Positions 28,844 through 36,785 are shown, counted from the stretch's first letter. The stretch is 64,000 bases of DNA from Pelagimonas varians (GCF_003208435.1 NZ_QKMF01000002.1:62001-126000); one strand, 5' to 3'. Numbers and translations: made by a program. The notes: a model not told the origin generated them from the letters alone.

Positions 28844-29806
28844 ATGGCGTCGATAACCAAGCATGGGAAAAAGTGGCGGGCACAAATTGCCCGATCTGGC
28901 ACCCGAAAGTCAAAGGTTTTCCCAGCAAAACAAGAGGCTAAAGACTGGGCTGCGAATGAAGAATCACGCCTAAAGGATGAGCGATCAACCTCGTGTCGTT
29001 TGCCTTTTGGCGATGTGATGCGGCGTTATGGGTTAGAGGTCAGCCCAACAAAACGCGGGCATCTATGGGAAGTGGCCCGGATTGAGAAATGGCGCGTTGA
29101 TCCACTTGGCAAAATTCGCATGTGCGATTTGTCCGCCGATGACTTGGCCGATTGGCGCGACAAGCGTTTGCGTCAGGTTGCACCAGGCACGGTGCGCCGT
29201 GAGCGCAATTTGATGTCAGCGATTCTCACGCAAGCGCGCCGCGAATGGCGTTATATCGATGCCAACCCAATGGCCGATGTCTCAGCCCCGAAAGAGCCGC
29301 CGCCGCGCGATCGTCTGGTTTCTGATGACGAACTGGAAAAGCTGGTTTTTGTTGCAGGAGGTGATCTGAGCACAAAGCGTGCGCGGGCCATTCACGCGTT
29401 TCGGTTTGCTTTGGAAACGGGGATGCGAGCTGGAGAGATATTGAGCCTTCACGCTGATGCGTTGGACCTCGATCAGCGGGTTGCGTATCTGTCGCGGACA
29501 AAGAACGGTGACAGTCGAGATGTTCCGCTGTCGACTGAAGCAGTCCTGTTGATCGGGGCGTTGCCCAATCAGGAGCGGTTGTTTGATATGTCGAGTGCCG
29601 ATTTGGATGCTGCCTGGCGGCGAATTCGCGATAGGGCGGGTATTGACGGGCTGACGTTCCATGACTCCAGACATTCAGCGGTAACCAAATTGTCCAGAAA
29701 GCTTGACGTCCTGGCACTGGCCCGAATGATCGGGCACCGCGATATCAAGCAGCTCATGGTCTATTACAACGCCCCAGCCAATGAGCTAGCCAAGCTGCTG
29801 GATTAG
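28844..29806 (+). CDS. int: prophage tyrosine integrase
   Basis: 320 aa. Catalytic residues visible: ALETGMRAGEILSL (Arg I), TFHDSRHSAVTKLS (HxxR) and ARMIGHRDIKQLMVYYN (His/Trp-type block and Tyr nucleophile, the latter in VYYN). The N-terminal 60 residues form the arm-type DNA-binding domain. The ATG at 28844 was chosen over an upstream ATG at 28811. It catalyses insertion at and excision from tRNA-Leu. Confidence 0.92.
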   Translation: MASITKHGKKWRAQIARSGTRKSKVFPAKQEAKDWAANEESRLKDERSTSCRLPFGDVMRRYGLEVSPTKRGHLWEVARIEKWRVDPLGKIRMCDLSADDLADWRDKRLRQVAPGTVRRERNLMSAILTQARREWRYIDANPMADVSAPKEPPPRDRLVSDDELEKLVFVAGGDLSTKRARAIHAFRFALETGMRAGEILSLHADALDLDQRVAYLSRTKNGDSRDVPLSTEAVLLIGALPNQERLFDMSSADLDAAWRRIRDRAGIDGLTFHDSRHSAVTKLSRKLDVLALARMIGHRDIKQLMVYYNAPANELAKLLD

Positions 29807-30063
29807 GTACGGTCTTTTTCCTTTACCCGTCTTGAAGAGCCTGACCCTTTGGCCATAAATCGATCCTCCTGCACCCAGCGGTTAATGGTGTTTCTATTGA
29901 CTTTGAACTTGTCTGCAGCATCGTTTACCGAAAGCCATTCAGCGTCTTGAAGGATGGGCCTAACGGCTTCGGTTAGGGCCTCGATCTGTTCGCGCATTAG
30001 TCGCATTTCTTCGGCTACGGCCAAGGGTACGACCATCATGGGTTCTGAAATGTCAGCCATCAT
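29803..30063 (-). CDS. HTH excisionase-like protein
   Basis: 86 aa from the ATG at 30063 with GAGG 5 bp upstream. The C-terminal part EWLSVNDAADKFKVNRNTINRW is an excisionase/MerR-type HTH (HTH_17). It converges on int, overlapping its end by 4 bp. The most likely role is recombination directionality factor or a helper of the integrase. Confidence 0.65.
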   Translation of the reverse strand: MMADISEPMMVVPLAVAEEMRLMREQIEALTEAVRPILQDAEWLSVNDAADKFKVNRNTINRWVQEDRFMAKGSGSSRRVKEKDRT

Positions 30064-30119
30064 GCGCCTCGGAGCGTTCGGGCTGAAAGTTGGGGATGTG
30101 ATCAAGCATTGCGTTCCTC

Positions 30120-30566
30120 TCAGCGTGGGGTTTGGATCTTGCCGCGCCATACGTCGAAATCGGTGCGCAGGGCGGCAAAGCGGGCGGCGGCGTCTTGGTT
30201 TTCGTTCAGCTGTTTGCGGCTGCGAATGCCGCATTTTGTGCGGATGAATTCAGCGGCAAAGCCGGTGCTTGCCGAGGTGTTGGTCTGCCGTTCTTGCAGG
30301 TTGGCGAAACGCTGGAATTGTTCGTCATTGCACAGCATTCCGGCCTGTTGTGCGGGTGGCATATCGTCAAACCGGCGTTTGGAGGCGTGGCCGTCAAAGC
30401 GTTTTGCGGCCTTGGCCTCTTCCTTGGTTCCGTGCTGCGCGACGATGTTCGCGGCTTCGCGCAGGGTTTCATCATCGTGGCTGAGCGGATCGGCCAATGC
30501 GGCGCGGGCATACCATAACTGGCTTTCCGCGCCGTCAGCGGGCGCATTGTGCGTGTGCGCGGCCAT
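30120..30566 (-). CDS. prophage protein, unknown
   Basis: 148 aa; ATG at 30566 shares TAATG with the stop of the gene upstream, indicating translational coupling. Predicted mostly helical (ETLREAANIVAQHGTKEEAKA cut into helices), acidic, with a C-terminal QDAAARFAALRTDFDVW. No family recognised. It is the middle gene of the leftward operon that runs from the left operator cluster. Confidence 0.6.
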   Translation of the reverse strand: MAAHTHNAPADGAESQLWYARAALADPLSHDDETLREAANIVAQHGTKEEAKAAKRFDGHASKRRFDDMPPAQQAGMLCNDEQFQRFANLQERQTNTSASTGFAAEFIRTKCGIRSRKQLNENQDAAARFAALRTDFDVWRGKIQTPR

Positions 30567-30889
30567 TAGTTTGTGCTTTCGCCATTCTTCGCTGCTCGAA
30601 AGCCGAATTTGTGGCACAGCAAGTTGCGGCGGCGGGCGATCATGTGGATTTCAGCGGATCCGGCTTTGTCCAGTGGGCGGCCGTTGATCATGTCTGAAAG
30701 CTGATCGAGCTGTTGGGGCTGGATGCGCGCGGATGTGCCGTCTTCGAGCTGTTGGCGTTCTTTGGCACGCCACCACGCGTCTTGCATCAATTCCCGCGAT
30801 GGTGCGGGGCCGCAGGGCGGGACAATCAGATGATTGCGAATGCTGATCGGGGTATGTGTTGCGGGGCGTCCGCTGGGGTGCGTCTGCAC
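30566..30889 (-). CDS. prophage protein, unknown, first gene of leftward operon
   Basis: 107 aa. The GTG at 30889 is chosen because GGAGG lies 6 bp upstream; an ATG at 30937 sits in the operator and has no ribosome site. No recognisable domain; the C-terminal half (PQQLDQLSDMINGRPLDKAG) is helical. It is directly downstream of the left operator cluster, as lambda's pL genes are. Confidence 0.6.
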   Translation of the reverse strand: MQTHPSGRPATHTPISIRNHLIVPPCGPAPSRELMQDAWWRAKERQQLEDGTSARIQPQQLDQLSDMINGRPLDKAGSAEIHMIARRRNLLCHKFGFRAAKNGESTN

Positions 30890-30917
30890 TTGAAACCTCC
30901 ATCGTGTTGATGGAGGT

Positions 30918-30946
30918 GTTGTGTGCAAATTGCGCATTTATGTCAA
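30918..30946 (-). promoter_or_regulatory. candidate leftward early promoter (pL-like)
   Basis: On the minus strand TTGACA (30946-30941), a 17-bp spacer and CACAAC (30923-30918). The -35 is a perfect match, the -10 weak. The spacer overlaps an operator at 30922-30936. Confidence 0.4.
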
Positions 30947-30960
30947 CCGCAAAATGCGCA
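30922..30960. promoter_or_regulatory. left operator cluster, two 15-bp dyads 24 bp apart
   Basis: TGTGCAAATTGCGCA (30922-30936) and ACCGCAAAATGCGCA (30946-30960) fit TGCGCA-N3-TGCGCA. Their starts are exactly 24 bp apart. They lie between the repressor stop and the leftward operon. Confidence 0.7.
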
Positions 30961-30966
30961 CATAAA

Positions 30967-31434
30967 TTACTCGATCATCTGGCGCGCTAGCTCTAAGCGC
31001 CTAATGAGTTCGTCAAATCCTTCAGCATCAACCGTGGCTGCGATTTGAATTTGACTTCCGACAATCGCGAGTTTGACCGTGTTCGTTCCGTCACCCGGCA
31101 GGTTTGCCGGGGGATTTGGCTCGTCCAGCAATACTGACACATCGATTCTTGGCGATTTACCCTCCTGAAAGCCGTGGTTTTCTTGGTTAGGGTCGTGCTG
31201 GGGAAGTGATCCCAAGTTCAGCACCCTGCTTTTATCTATACCATATTCACTAAGGATTGATGCAATTTTTAGCGTCAAGTCTTGCGGCAGGTAGTCCTTC
31301 TTGTAGCGGGTCTCGTAGTGATTGTAGCTGGACGAGCTCGACATTTGCAGTGCGTCCGCCATTTGGCGGATGCTGCGCCCAGCTTCTTCGCGCAGAGCCT
31401 TTAGCTCCGTTCCGATTGATTTTTCCTGTTTCAT
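30967..31434 (-). CDS. prophage repressor (XRE/CI-like)
   Basis: 155 aa. N-terminal helix-turn-helix (GTELKALREEAGRSIRQMAD, ALQMSSSSSYNHYE). The C-terminal half shows no S24 peptidase Ser/Lys motif, so RecA-dependent self-cleavage is not expected. It is flanked by operator clusters and divergent to a Cro-like gene, so it is probably the lysogeny repressor that binds TGCGCA-type dyads. Induction may therefore work through an antirepressor. Confidence 0.75.
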   Translation of the reverse strand: MKQEKSIGTELKALREEAGRSIRQMADALQMSSSSSYNHYETRYKKDYLPQDLTLKIASILSEYGIDKSRVLNLGSLPQHDPNQENHGFQEGKSPRIDVSVLLDEPNPPANLPGDGTNTVKLAIVGSQIQIAATVDAEGFDELIRRLELARQMIE

Positions 31435-31446
31435 GATCTCAATATG

Positions 31447-31509
31447 CGCACAGATTGCGCATTGGGTCTGTTCGCAAATTGCGCTTGATCAATATGCGCA
31501 AAAAGCGCA
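31447..31509. promoter_or_regulatory. right operator cluster, three 15-bp dyads at 24-bp spacing
   Basis: CGCACAGATTGCGCA (31447), TTCGCAAATTGCGCT (31471) and TGCGCAAAAAGCGCA (31495) start exactly 24 bp apart in the 85-bp gap between the repressor and the Cro-like gene. The first is the weakest. The layout resembles lambda oR1-3. Confidence 0.7.
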
Positions 31510-31519
31510 CAACCCAATT

Positions 31520-31777
31520 ATGAGTTATGTCGATACAATAGTTGATACCTTCGGCGGAGTGCGCCCAATGGCAACCGCTATTGGGTGTAGTCCCTCCACC
31601 GTGATGAGCTGGAAGGTTCGGGGCAGCATACCGGATCAGCACAAGCTGAATGTTCTGACGTGCGCCAAGTCGCTTGGATTTGAGTTGTCCGAAGTTCAAT
31701 TTTTCCCTCATGCCGAAAGCTCGTTGGAGCAAGCCTGTGCGGGGCCGTATGAGCCGTTCGGGGCGAAATATGTCTGA
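31520..31777 (+). CDS. Cro-like HTH protein
   Basis: 85 aa. FGGVRPMATAIGCSPSTVMSW is a YdaS/Cro-type HTH. It is divergent from the repressor with the operator cluster between them, the place of cro. It likely turns off repressor synthesis and starts the early rightward operon. The ribosome site before the ATG is poor. Confidence 0.7.
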   Translation: MSYVDTIVDTFGGVRPMATAIGCSPSTVMSWKVRGSIPDQHKLNVLTCAKSLGFELSEVQFFPHAESSLEQACAGPYEPFGAKYV

Positions 31778-32171
31778 GCGTGTTTCATGTTCTCAGTCTG
31801 GCGCAGGTCGGCGGGAAAAGTCTTGCACAGGTTTTCAGGTGTTTTGGGCTGGTTTCCGGTTTTTACTGGGTCGGCGTGAGAAGATTTTTACCGCAAATCG
31901 GGTTGAGGCCCAAGATTTGGCCCGCGCGCGGTTCGCGGACATGTTGCGCCACCCGTTCCCCGACGCGTCGGATCGAGAGATCGCCCGCAGCTGGGCCCCG
32001 CGATTGGGGGTCAGCGACAAGACCATCCAGAACTGGCTGGCCTGTTCGCATAGCGCCAGCATCGAAGACATTTTCATCGTCGGGGCAGCGCATGGCGTTT
32101 GGACCACGATGCAGATCCTTGTCGGGGAAAGCACCCGCGAAGAATACATGGAAAAGATGGGGCAGAAGTGA
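31770..32171 (+). CDS. HTH prophage protein
   Basis: 133 aa; ATG at 31770 overlaps the cro-like stop by 8 bp. The C-terminal half ARSWAPRLGVSDKTIQNWL is HTH-like. N-terminal 40 residues are basic. It could regulate early transcription. Identification beyond HTH is not possible. Confidence 0.6.
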   Translation: MSERVSCSQSGAGRREKSCTGFQVFWAGFRFLLGRREKIFTANRVEAQDLARARFADMLRHPFPDASDREIARSWAPRLGVSDKTIQNWLACSHSASIEDIFIVGAAHGVWTTMQILVGESTREEYMEKMGQK

Positions 32172-32512
32172 TGGATTTCGCGGGCGAGTTTGCAACCTTG
32201 TTTCACAGCAGTCTGAGCTGCGCGGGTGATGAAATTGTCACGTCGCGGTTCATGTATTTCTGGGCTGTCACCTTTGCGCATGTCGGATTGGCGACGATTG
32301 TTTCGGCCTTTGTGCTGTTGCGCGATTGGTCGGTTGCCTGGCTGTGGGCCGGTTTTGCCTTGATCGTCGTCAAGGAGTTGGGGGCAGATCTGCCGAACGC
32401 GGGCTGGTCGACCTTGGTTTGGTTCGATTCCCTGTGGGACTTGGCCAGCTGGTTTGTCGGCTTCTTCGCGCTTTGGTGGGCGATGATGGCCGATCGCGCG
32501 GTGCGGTCATGA
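32171..32512 (+). CDS. prophage membrane protein
   Basis: 113 aa; the ATG overlaps the upstream TGA as TGATG. Three hydrophobic segments are visible (WAVTFAHVGLATIVSAFVLL, WLWAGFALIVVKEL, ASWFVGFFALWWAMMA). Not in the lysis position. Function unknown; superinfection exclusion is one possibility. Confidence 0.6.
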   Translation: MDFAGEFATLFHSSLSCAGDEIVTSRFMYFWAVTFAHVGLATIVSAFVLLRDWSVAWLWAGFALIVVKELGADLPNAGWSTLVWFDSLWDLASWFVGFFALWWAMMADRAVRS

Positions 32513-32730
32513 CCCTGCGCGTGATTGTATCCCAGAGCGGTTTGAGCGCCACGGTTTCGGGCCAGTACCACGCGACGCAGATCGTCGGGCTGGATGATGC
32601 TGTGGCGTGGGTTCGGTTTTACGAGCGGATGGCCAAGGGCAAAACGGGCCGGTTTTATGGGGCCAAGCTGGATGCCTTTCGCCAAGCGCTGCAGGGCATG
32701 AAGGCCGCGCAGGCAGGGGGGCGGGCATGA
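32509..32730 (+). CDS. prophage protein, unknown
   Basis: 73 aa; starts by ATGA overlap with the membrane protein gene. MTLRVIVSQSGLSATVSGQY is beta-rich, followed by a basic helix (VRFYERMAKGKTGRFY). No family recognised. Confidence 0.55.
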   Translation: MTLRVIVSQSGLSATVSGQYHATQIVGLDDAVAWVRFYERMAKGKTGRFYGAKLDAFRQALQGMKAAQAGGRA

Positions 32731-32738
32731 GTGCCGAT

Positions 32739-33089
32739 CTACAAATCCTGCACAAAACGGTTGAGCAGTTCCATCGAAGTCTTTTGGGGGGCCTTAGCGC
32801 ATTCTGCGCGCAATCGTTTGAGGATTGTTTCATGCTCGCCGCGAATGCCGGGGTGTGCGCTTTCGAAGCCCAAAAGATGGCCCCATGTAATCATCTTGTT
32901 GGTCAAAACACGCGTTGCCGTCTCAAGGTCTGCACCGTAGTCGCTTGGTGCGTCGAGGGTTGCGACAACATGTATGCAGGGGGCCGAAAAATAGGCTTTT
33001 TGCACTTCGTGGTTTTGAATGTTTTGCGGGGTTTCAGCCGTCGCGCTGTTAGCCAGAATTGCGATCGAGGCAATGGTGATTTTAAGCAT
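32739..33089 (-). CDS. small secreted prophage protein (moron candidate)
   Basis: 116 aa. Signal peptide MLKITIASIAILANSATA, then a soluble part with a single Cys pair (SAPCIHVV, AECAKAP). AAGGT lies 6 bp before the ATG. It is the only leftward gene between rightward early genes, which is the mark of a moron or lysogenic conversion gene. The strand was chosen for the signal peptide and ribosome site; the plus-strand frame here looks non-coding. Confidence 0.65.
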   Translation of the reverse strand: MLKITIASIAILANSATAETPQNIQNHEVQKAYFSAPCIHVVATLDAPSDYGADLETATRVLTNKMITWGHLLGFESAHPGIRGEHETILKRLRAECAKAPQKTSMELLNRFVQDL

Positions 33090-33475
33090 GTGGATACCTT
33101 GTGCAGTTCAATAGGCTGGGTCGAACTGATCCATAGTACTAACCCAAAGGCAACCCCTTTCAGATCGGCAATGCGGGCGCGCATTTGCCGTACAGGCGGC
33201 GGGGTGGGGTGCGTATCCTCCTCCCTTGCGCGAATACCTCGCCGCCAATTATCCCGTTTTTCGAATTCGCCTGATGGCGAGTGCCTGCGCCGGGCTTCGG
33301 TGCACTTCCTCCCTGTCGTTGAAACTTTGGCCGGTGTCGGGGCATCGGTATCGGCCACCTTTTCCGATGGGGGTCGGTTCTCGCCTGCGCGCCGGGTTAT
33401 GCGCGCTTTACTGCCTGACCTGACCCGGCCTGCGTCTGTTCGCGCGGCTGGGTCTTTTTCTATGCGGGGTTTCAT
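33090..33475. other. intergenic stretch with an unassigned open frame
   Basis: 386 bp between the secreted-protein gene and the multi-HTH gene. It must hold the promoter of the leftward gene. A rightward frame stays open to a TGA at 33480-33482, coding SPDGECLRR and later ARRVMRALLPDLTRPA; its start is unclear. It may be coding or a conserved leader. Confidence 0.4.
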
Positions 33476-34156
33476 ATGTTGATGTTGCGTGAGCAAAAAC
33501 AGCGCTTTCAAGAGTTGTACGGAAAAGGCCAGATTGACGGCGTGATTGCGAAGGATTTGGGCGTTAGCGGTCATCAAGTGCGCGCGCACCGCACGGCACT
33601 TGGGCTGCCGTCCGTTCTGGATAAATTCCGCTGGTCTACCGAACAGGTTGAAACCCTGTCGGGATTGATTGGCGATGGGAAAACCGCAGCCGAGATTGCA
33701 AAGGCTATGGACTTGCCTGCAACACGGGTTCGCGCCAAGGCGGCGCAAAAAGGGTGGTCGATCACAGTTGATGCGGACCGAAAGCCATATTCGGCAATCG
33801 AAGATGAGGTTTTGCGCAATAGCTTGACCAGTGGCGTGACGATTGGGGAATTGTCGCAACGGTTGGGGCGGTCGCGCGGTTCAATCAGGTCACGCTTGGA
33901 AAAGCTGCGTGATGCAGCAAAGGTGCCGGACGTGGTGGCAGATTCAAAGCTGCCACCTAGCCCCAAGCCGTTGACGCCCGCGCAGGTTCGGTTGCGTGAT
34001 CGGTTGGAAGCGCGGTTTGACCAAGGTTTGATTGCGGCATTGTTCGGGTTGCGGTTCAAGCGCGGTCTGTCGGGCGAGTTGTCGGAATTGGCGGAGCGTC
34101 ATGGGTTGACCATTAGGCAAGTACAATTGCTTTGGCATCAAGTGAGGGCGGCATGA
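33476..34156 (+). CDS. multi-HTH (GcrA-like) prophage protein
   Basis: 226 aa with about four helix-turn-helix units: KDLGVSGHQVRAHRTALG (near 22), STEQVETLSGLIGDGKTAAE (near 53; similar to the N-terminus of GcrA), YSAIEDEVLRNSLTSGVTIG (near 102; Myb/SANT-like) and LAERHGLTIRQVQLLW near the end. It is probably a DNA-binding regulator of early or late genes. The ATG at 33476 has GGGG 6 bp upstream; an ATG at 33482 overlaps the TGA of the upstream frame. Confidence 0.65.
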   Translation: MLMLREQKQRFQELYGKGQIDGVIAKDLGVSGHQVRAHRTALGLPSVLDKFRWSTEQVETLSGLIGDGKTAAEIAKAMDLPATRVRAKAAQKGWSITVDADRKPYSAIEDEVLRNSLTSGVTIGELSQRLGRSRGSIRSRLEKLRDAAKVPDVVADSKLPPSPKPLTPAQVRLRDRLEARFDQGLIAALFGLRFKRGLSGELSELAERHGLTIRQVQLLWHQVRAA

Positions 34157-34392
34157 TGGCAATTCCATCCGCGCCTATGCGGGCACAATCGCAATGCAAG
34201 CTTGGACATCTTACCTTTCGCGTCACGGCGCTGGATTGCGGTGTGGTGACCTGGGGGCTGTATCCTGATGATACTTGCGGGGCCGGAAAGGCCATCGCGA
34301 CGGGCTTTGTCGAGAACGATTTGCCGCACCAGTTTGATGATGCCAAGCAAATGGTCGCTGGCGTTGTGCGCGGCGCAGAGGTGCCGAAATGA
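34153..34392 (+). CDS. prophage protein, unknown
   Basis: 79 aa; ATGA overlap with the multi-HTH gene. Contains CKLGHLTFRVTALDCGVVTW and a short acidic C-terminal part. No family recognised. Coding is supported by overlaps at both ends. Confidence 0.55.
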   Translation: MMAIPSAPMRAQSQCKLGHLTFRVTALDCGVVTWGLYPDDTCGAGKAIATGFVENDLPHQFDDAKQMVAGVVRGAEVPK

Positions 34393-34718
34393 GCGCGGTT
34401 CGCCAAAGGCCGCATCCGGCGCGGTTGATGATCAGTGGACGCCAAAGCGCCAAGACTTTGCAGCACTACGTTGCAAGCTGCGCGGTGCTGGTTTTGCAAG
34501 GTGGCGGGTTGGTCGCATGCCGTGACTGTCTGGCTGTCTTAGCGGCGTCCTATGCATGCCTTGACCGGCCAAACGCAGGGACGCTGCGGATCTTGGCTGC
34601 GCCGGTGCTGCGTGTCTGCCGTGCGGCGGGCGATCAGAATGAAGATGAATTTGCGCTGGCCCGCCATGATTTGCGGCTGGCCTTGGCGGTGTATTTCGCG
34701 GGGGAGTTGGTGATATGA
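34389..34718 (+). CDS. prophage protein, unknown
   Basis: 109 aa; ATGA overlap at each end. SCAVLVLQGGGLVACRDCLA contains a Cys pair, followed by a helical basic part (LRLALAVYFAGELVI). It may be a small accessory early protein. Confidence 0.55.
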   Translation: MSAVRQRPHPARLMISGRQSAKTLQHYVASCAVLVLQGGGLVACRDCLAVLAASYACLDRPNAGTLRILAAPVLRVCRAAGDQNEDEFALARHDLRLALAVYFAGELVI

Positions 34719-35323
34719 CGGCCCAATTGAAATCGGTAAACGCTGAGCTTGAGCTATATCCAATCTCTGCCTCGGAGCGGTTGGATTCTCATTTTTTCTT
34801 GCAGTGGAATTTGAAGCGCTGGCGGGGCAGCTCGTTTCGCAAGAAAGCATATCTGGATCCCGAAGTCGGGTTCTATGGTTTTGAGCTGTTTTGCAAAGCG
34901 CAGGATGAAACTCCTATCGGCACCCTGCCATTTGATGACGCTGATTTGGCATTTATGCTGCACCTCCCGTTGGATCGCTGGAAATCGCTGCGAAAGCGCG
35001 ATCTGTCGCCATTGCAAGGGTGGAGCGAGGTCCTGTGTGACAATGGCGAAATACGCTGGGCGCATCCGGTGGTCACTGAAATCGCTGTCGAGGCGTTAAA
35101 GTCAAAGCGCCGCAATGCTGCCAAGCTGGCTGATGATCGCATGCGCAAACGCCTGACCACGATTGCGGCGCGCTTGCGGGGTATTCCAGGTGCTGCCCGA
35201 TACGCGGAAAGCGATGATTTACTGAACCAGATCAGCGACTGGATCGACAAAGCTTTTCCAGGAGGGAGCGCGACAGAAAAGCGCGTCAAAGAAGCGCTGA
35301 ACGACCTTTCTTCAAAGCCCTGA
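34715..35323 (+). CDS. prophage replication-type protein (DUF1376-like style)
   Basis: 202 aa; ATGA overlap upstream. HFFLQWNLKRWRGSSFRKKA, GTLPFDDADLAFMLHLPLDR and LKSKRRNAAKLADDRMRKRL resemble the winged-helix N-terminal domain of phage replication initiators that begin by sensing chromosome-like DNA. The basic helix then Gly/Ser-rich tail is also typical. I am unsure; a helicase loader or hypothetical protein is possible. Confidence 0.5.
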   Translation: MTAQLKSVNAELELYPISASERLDSHFFLQWNLKRWRGSSFRKKAYLDPEVGFYGFELFCKAQDETPIGTLPFDDADLAFMLHLPLDRWKSLRKRDLSPLQGWSEVLCDNGEIRWAHPVVTEIAVEALKSKRRNAAKLADDRMRKRLTTIAARLRGIPGAARYAESDDLLNQISDWIDKAFPGGSATEKRVKEALNDLSSKP

Positions 35324-35517
35324 AAACCGCGCGAAATCTTCCGGCGGAAGAAATCGGAAGTTCCGAGGAAGTTTTTGGAGGTTTTCGGAAAGTTTAAAAA
35401 TCGCGCCGCTGAAAGGAAAAGAGAAGAAATGAGAAAGAAATGAGAAACCATGTGCCGCGCAAAAACCAGCGGTGGACCTGTGGATAAGTCGGGATTGGCT
35501 GAGAAAAGGATTGGGTG
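35324..35517. other. purine-rich non-coding gap
   Basis: 194 bp rich in A/G runs (GGAAAAGAGAAGAAATGAGAA, split, around 35415). No gene recognised. It could hold the replication origin, but no iterons are visible. Confidence 0.35.
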
Positions 35518-36105
35518 ATGGATAGTGCAGAGCAAGCAGTGGGTGAAAAGCGGGTTCAAGCGTTGTTGATTGATCCGTTGACGCGGTTGGGTTTGTCCAA
35601 GCCGTCGACGGTGCGGGCAGGACAGTTTCAGGACATGCTGGCCGAGGTGAAATCAAAGCTGGCCTATATGAGCGATGAAAGCCTTGCTGCGTTGTCAGAG
35701 CAGGTTGCCGCCAATCCGGATGGCAAGCAGGGGGACCGGTTTCCAATCGCGGTAAAGATTTTGAAGTGGGCTGCGCAAATCCAGCCGCCTGGTGATGACG
35801 CCTCGCCCTTGGTGCGGGCGGTGTTCGCTGCGCAGCTGGGGCGCGATTCCTTGATTGGCGGCTGGGCCCCGGAACTGCTGGCAGAGGTGAAAAGGATCCG
35901 CCGTTGGCCGCTGGATTACGGGGTGACGCAGATCAAAGACCGCGCGTCGGATTCTGTGGGGCGTTTGCGAAAACTTGACGACCGGTTGCAGCGTGGCTTG
36001 ACCTTGACTGACGAAGAGGACCAGTGGCGGTCGCGCCGGTTGATGGCGTTGCAAAAGTGTCGGGACATTGCGGATTTGAGTGAGCGTAAGGGGGCTGTGC
36101 AATGA
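35518..36105 (+). CDS. prophage protein, unknown
   Basis: 195 aa from the ATG at 35518 (a GTG at 35515 is equally placed). Helical; RRWPLDYGVTQIKDRASDS and EEDQWRSRRLMALQKCRDI are the most distinctive blocks. Probably follows from the replication gene as an early accessory protein. Confidence 0.55.
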   Translation: MDSAEQAVGEKRVQALLIDPLTRLGLSKPSTVRAGQFQDMLAEVKSKLAYMSDESLAALSEQVAANPDGKQGDRFPIAVKILKWAAQIQPPGDDASPLVRAVFAAQLGRDSLIGGWAPELLAEVKRIRRWPLDYGVTQIKDRASDSVGRLRKLDDRLQRGLTLTDEEDQWRSRRLMALQKCRDIADLSERKGAVQ

Positions 36106-36785
36106 TGCAAGCGGCGATCAAAACAGAGGCGGGTTTTCGGTTGGGCGGTGTTGCTTCGAAGAAGCCTGTTAGCATCCGGGATCTTTTGCAGTGGGCGTTC
36201 CGGTCTGAATGCGCGCAGTTGGACTTTGACGAAATCGGCAGTGAAACCGGTGGCCGTGCCGGTGTCGGGATCGAATATGTACTGATGCAGCAGAGTATTC
36301 TTGGCTGTCGACCTGACGGTGGTGGATCGTCTGAGCCGCATCACGACGCTGACATCGTGGCCTCTGCTTTGTCCGCATTGCCGGACAGTGTTGGCGGGCG
36401 ATCTATGGCGATCTCGATTGCGGATCTGGCGCGGGTGGGTCAGGTGCCTGATTGGATGCCAAACGCGCAGCCTGTGATCGTGCCTGTTGATTCATATACC
36501 AATCAGCACGGGTGCCAGGCTAAGACTGCGGACAGCGCTGGTCTGGGGTGCGATGGATGGCCAAAGCAGCCTCGGCGCAATCGCAAGGGGGTGATTGTGC
36601 ATGATGCGGTAAGTTATTGTCCGGTGGTGGTTCGCCCGACGGTTTCACAGATTGCTCGGGCGCGTCGGGCTTATTTCGCTTGGTGGGGTGCGTTGTTGGA
36701 GTTGCGGGCGTCGTTGCAGCAGCAGTCGATGCTGAGCCGTTTCGAGGTGACAAATGACATGCCTGAGTTGGAGCCGTGGAAATAA
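36102..36785 (+). CDS. prophage protein, unknown (late-early boundary)
   Basis: 227 aa; ATGA overlap upstream. The C-terminal SQIARARRAYFAWWGALLEL and EVTNDMPELEPWK is a block often seen in Rhodobacteraceae prophage genes just ahead of the packaging module. A role in late-gene control is conceivable from position only. Confidence 0.55.
   Translation: MMQAAIKTEAGFRLGGVASKKPVSIRDLLQWAFRSECAQLDFDEIGSETGGRAGVGIEYVLMQQSILGCRPDGGGSSEPHHDADIVASALSALPDSVGGRSMAISIADLARVGQVPDWMPNAQPVIVPVDSYTNQHGCQAKTADSAGLGCDGWPKQPRRNRKGVIVHDAVSYCPVVVRPTVSQIARARRAYFAWWGALLELRASLQQQSMLSRFEVTNDMPELEPWK

Noticed and set aside
32607-33482. A 291-aa plus-strand frame covering the secreted-protein gene
   Set aside because: The first part runs antisense to a gene with signal peptide and ribosome site. 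Only the final stretch (33160-33482) remains as an open question.
32903-33859. A 318-aa minus-strand frame
   Set aside because: It overlaps the multi-HTH gene and the secreted-protein gene in another frame and has no recognisable domain.
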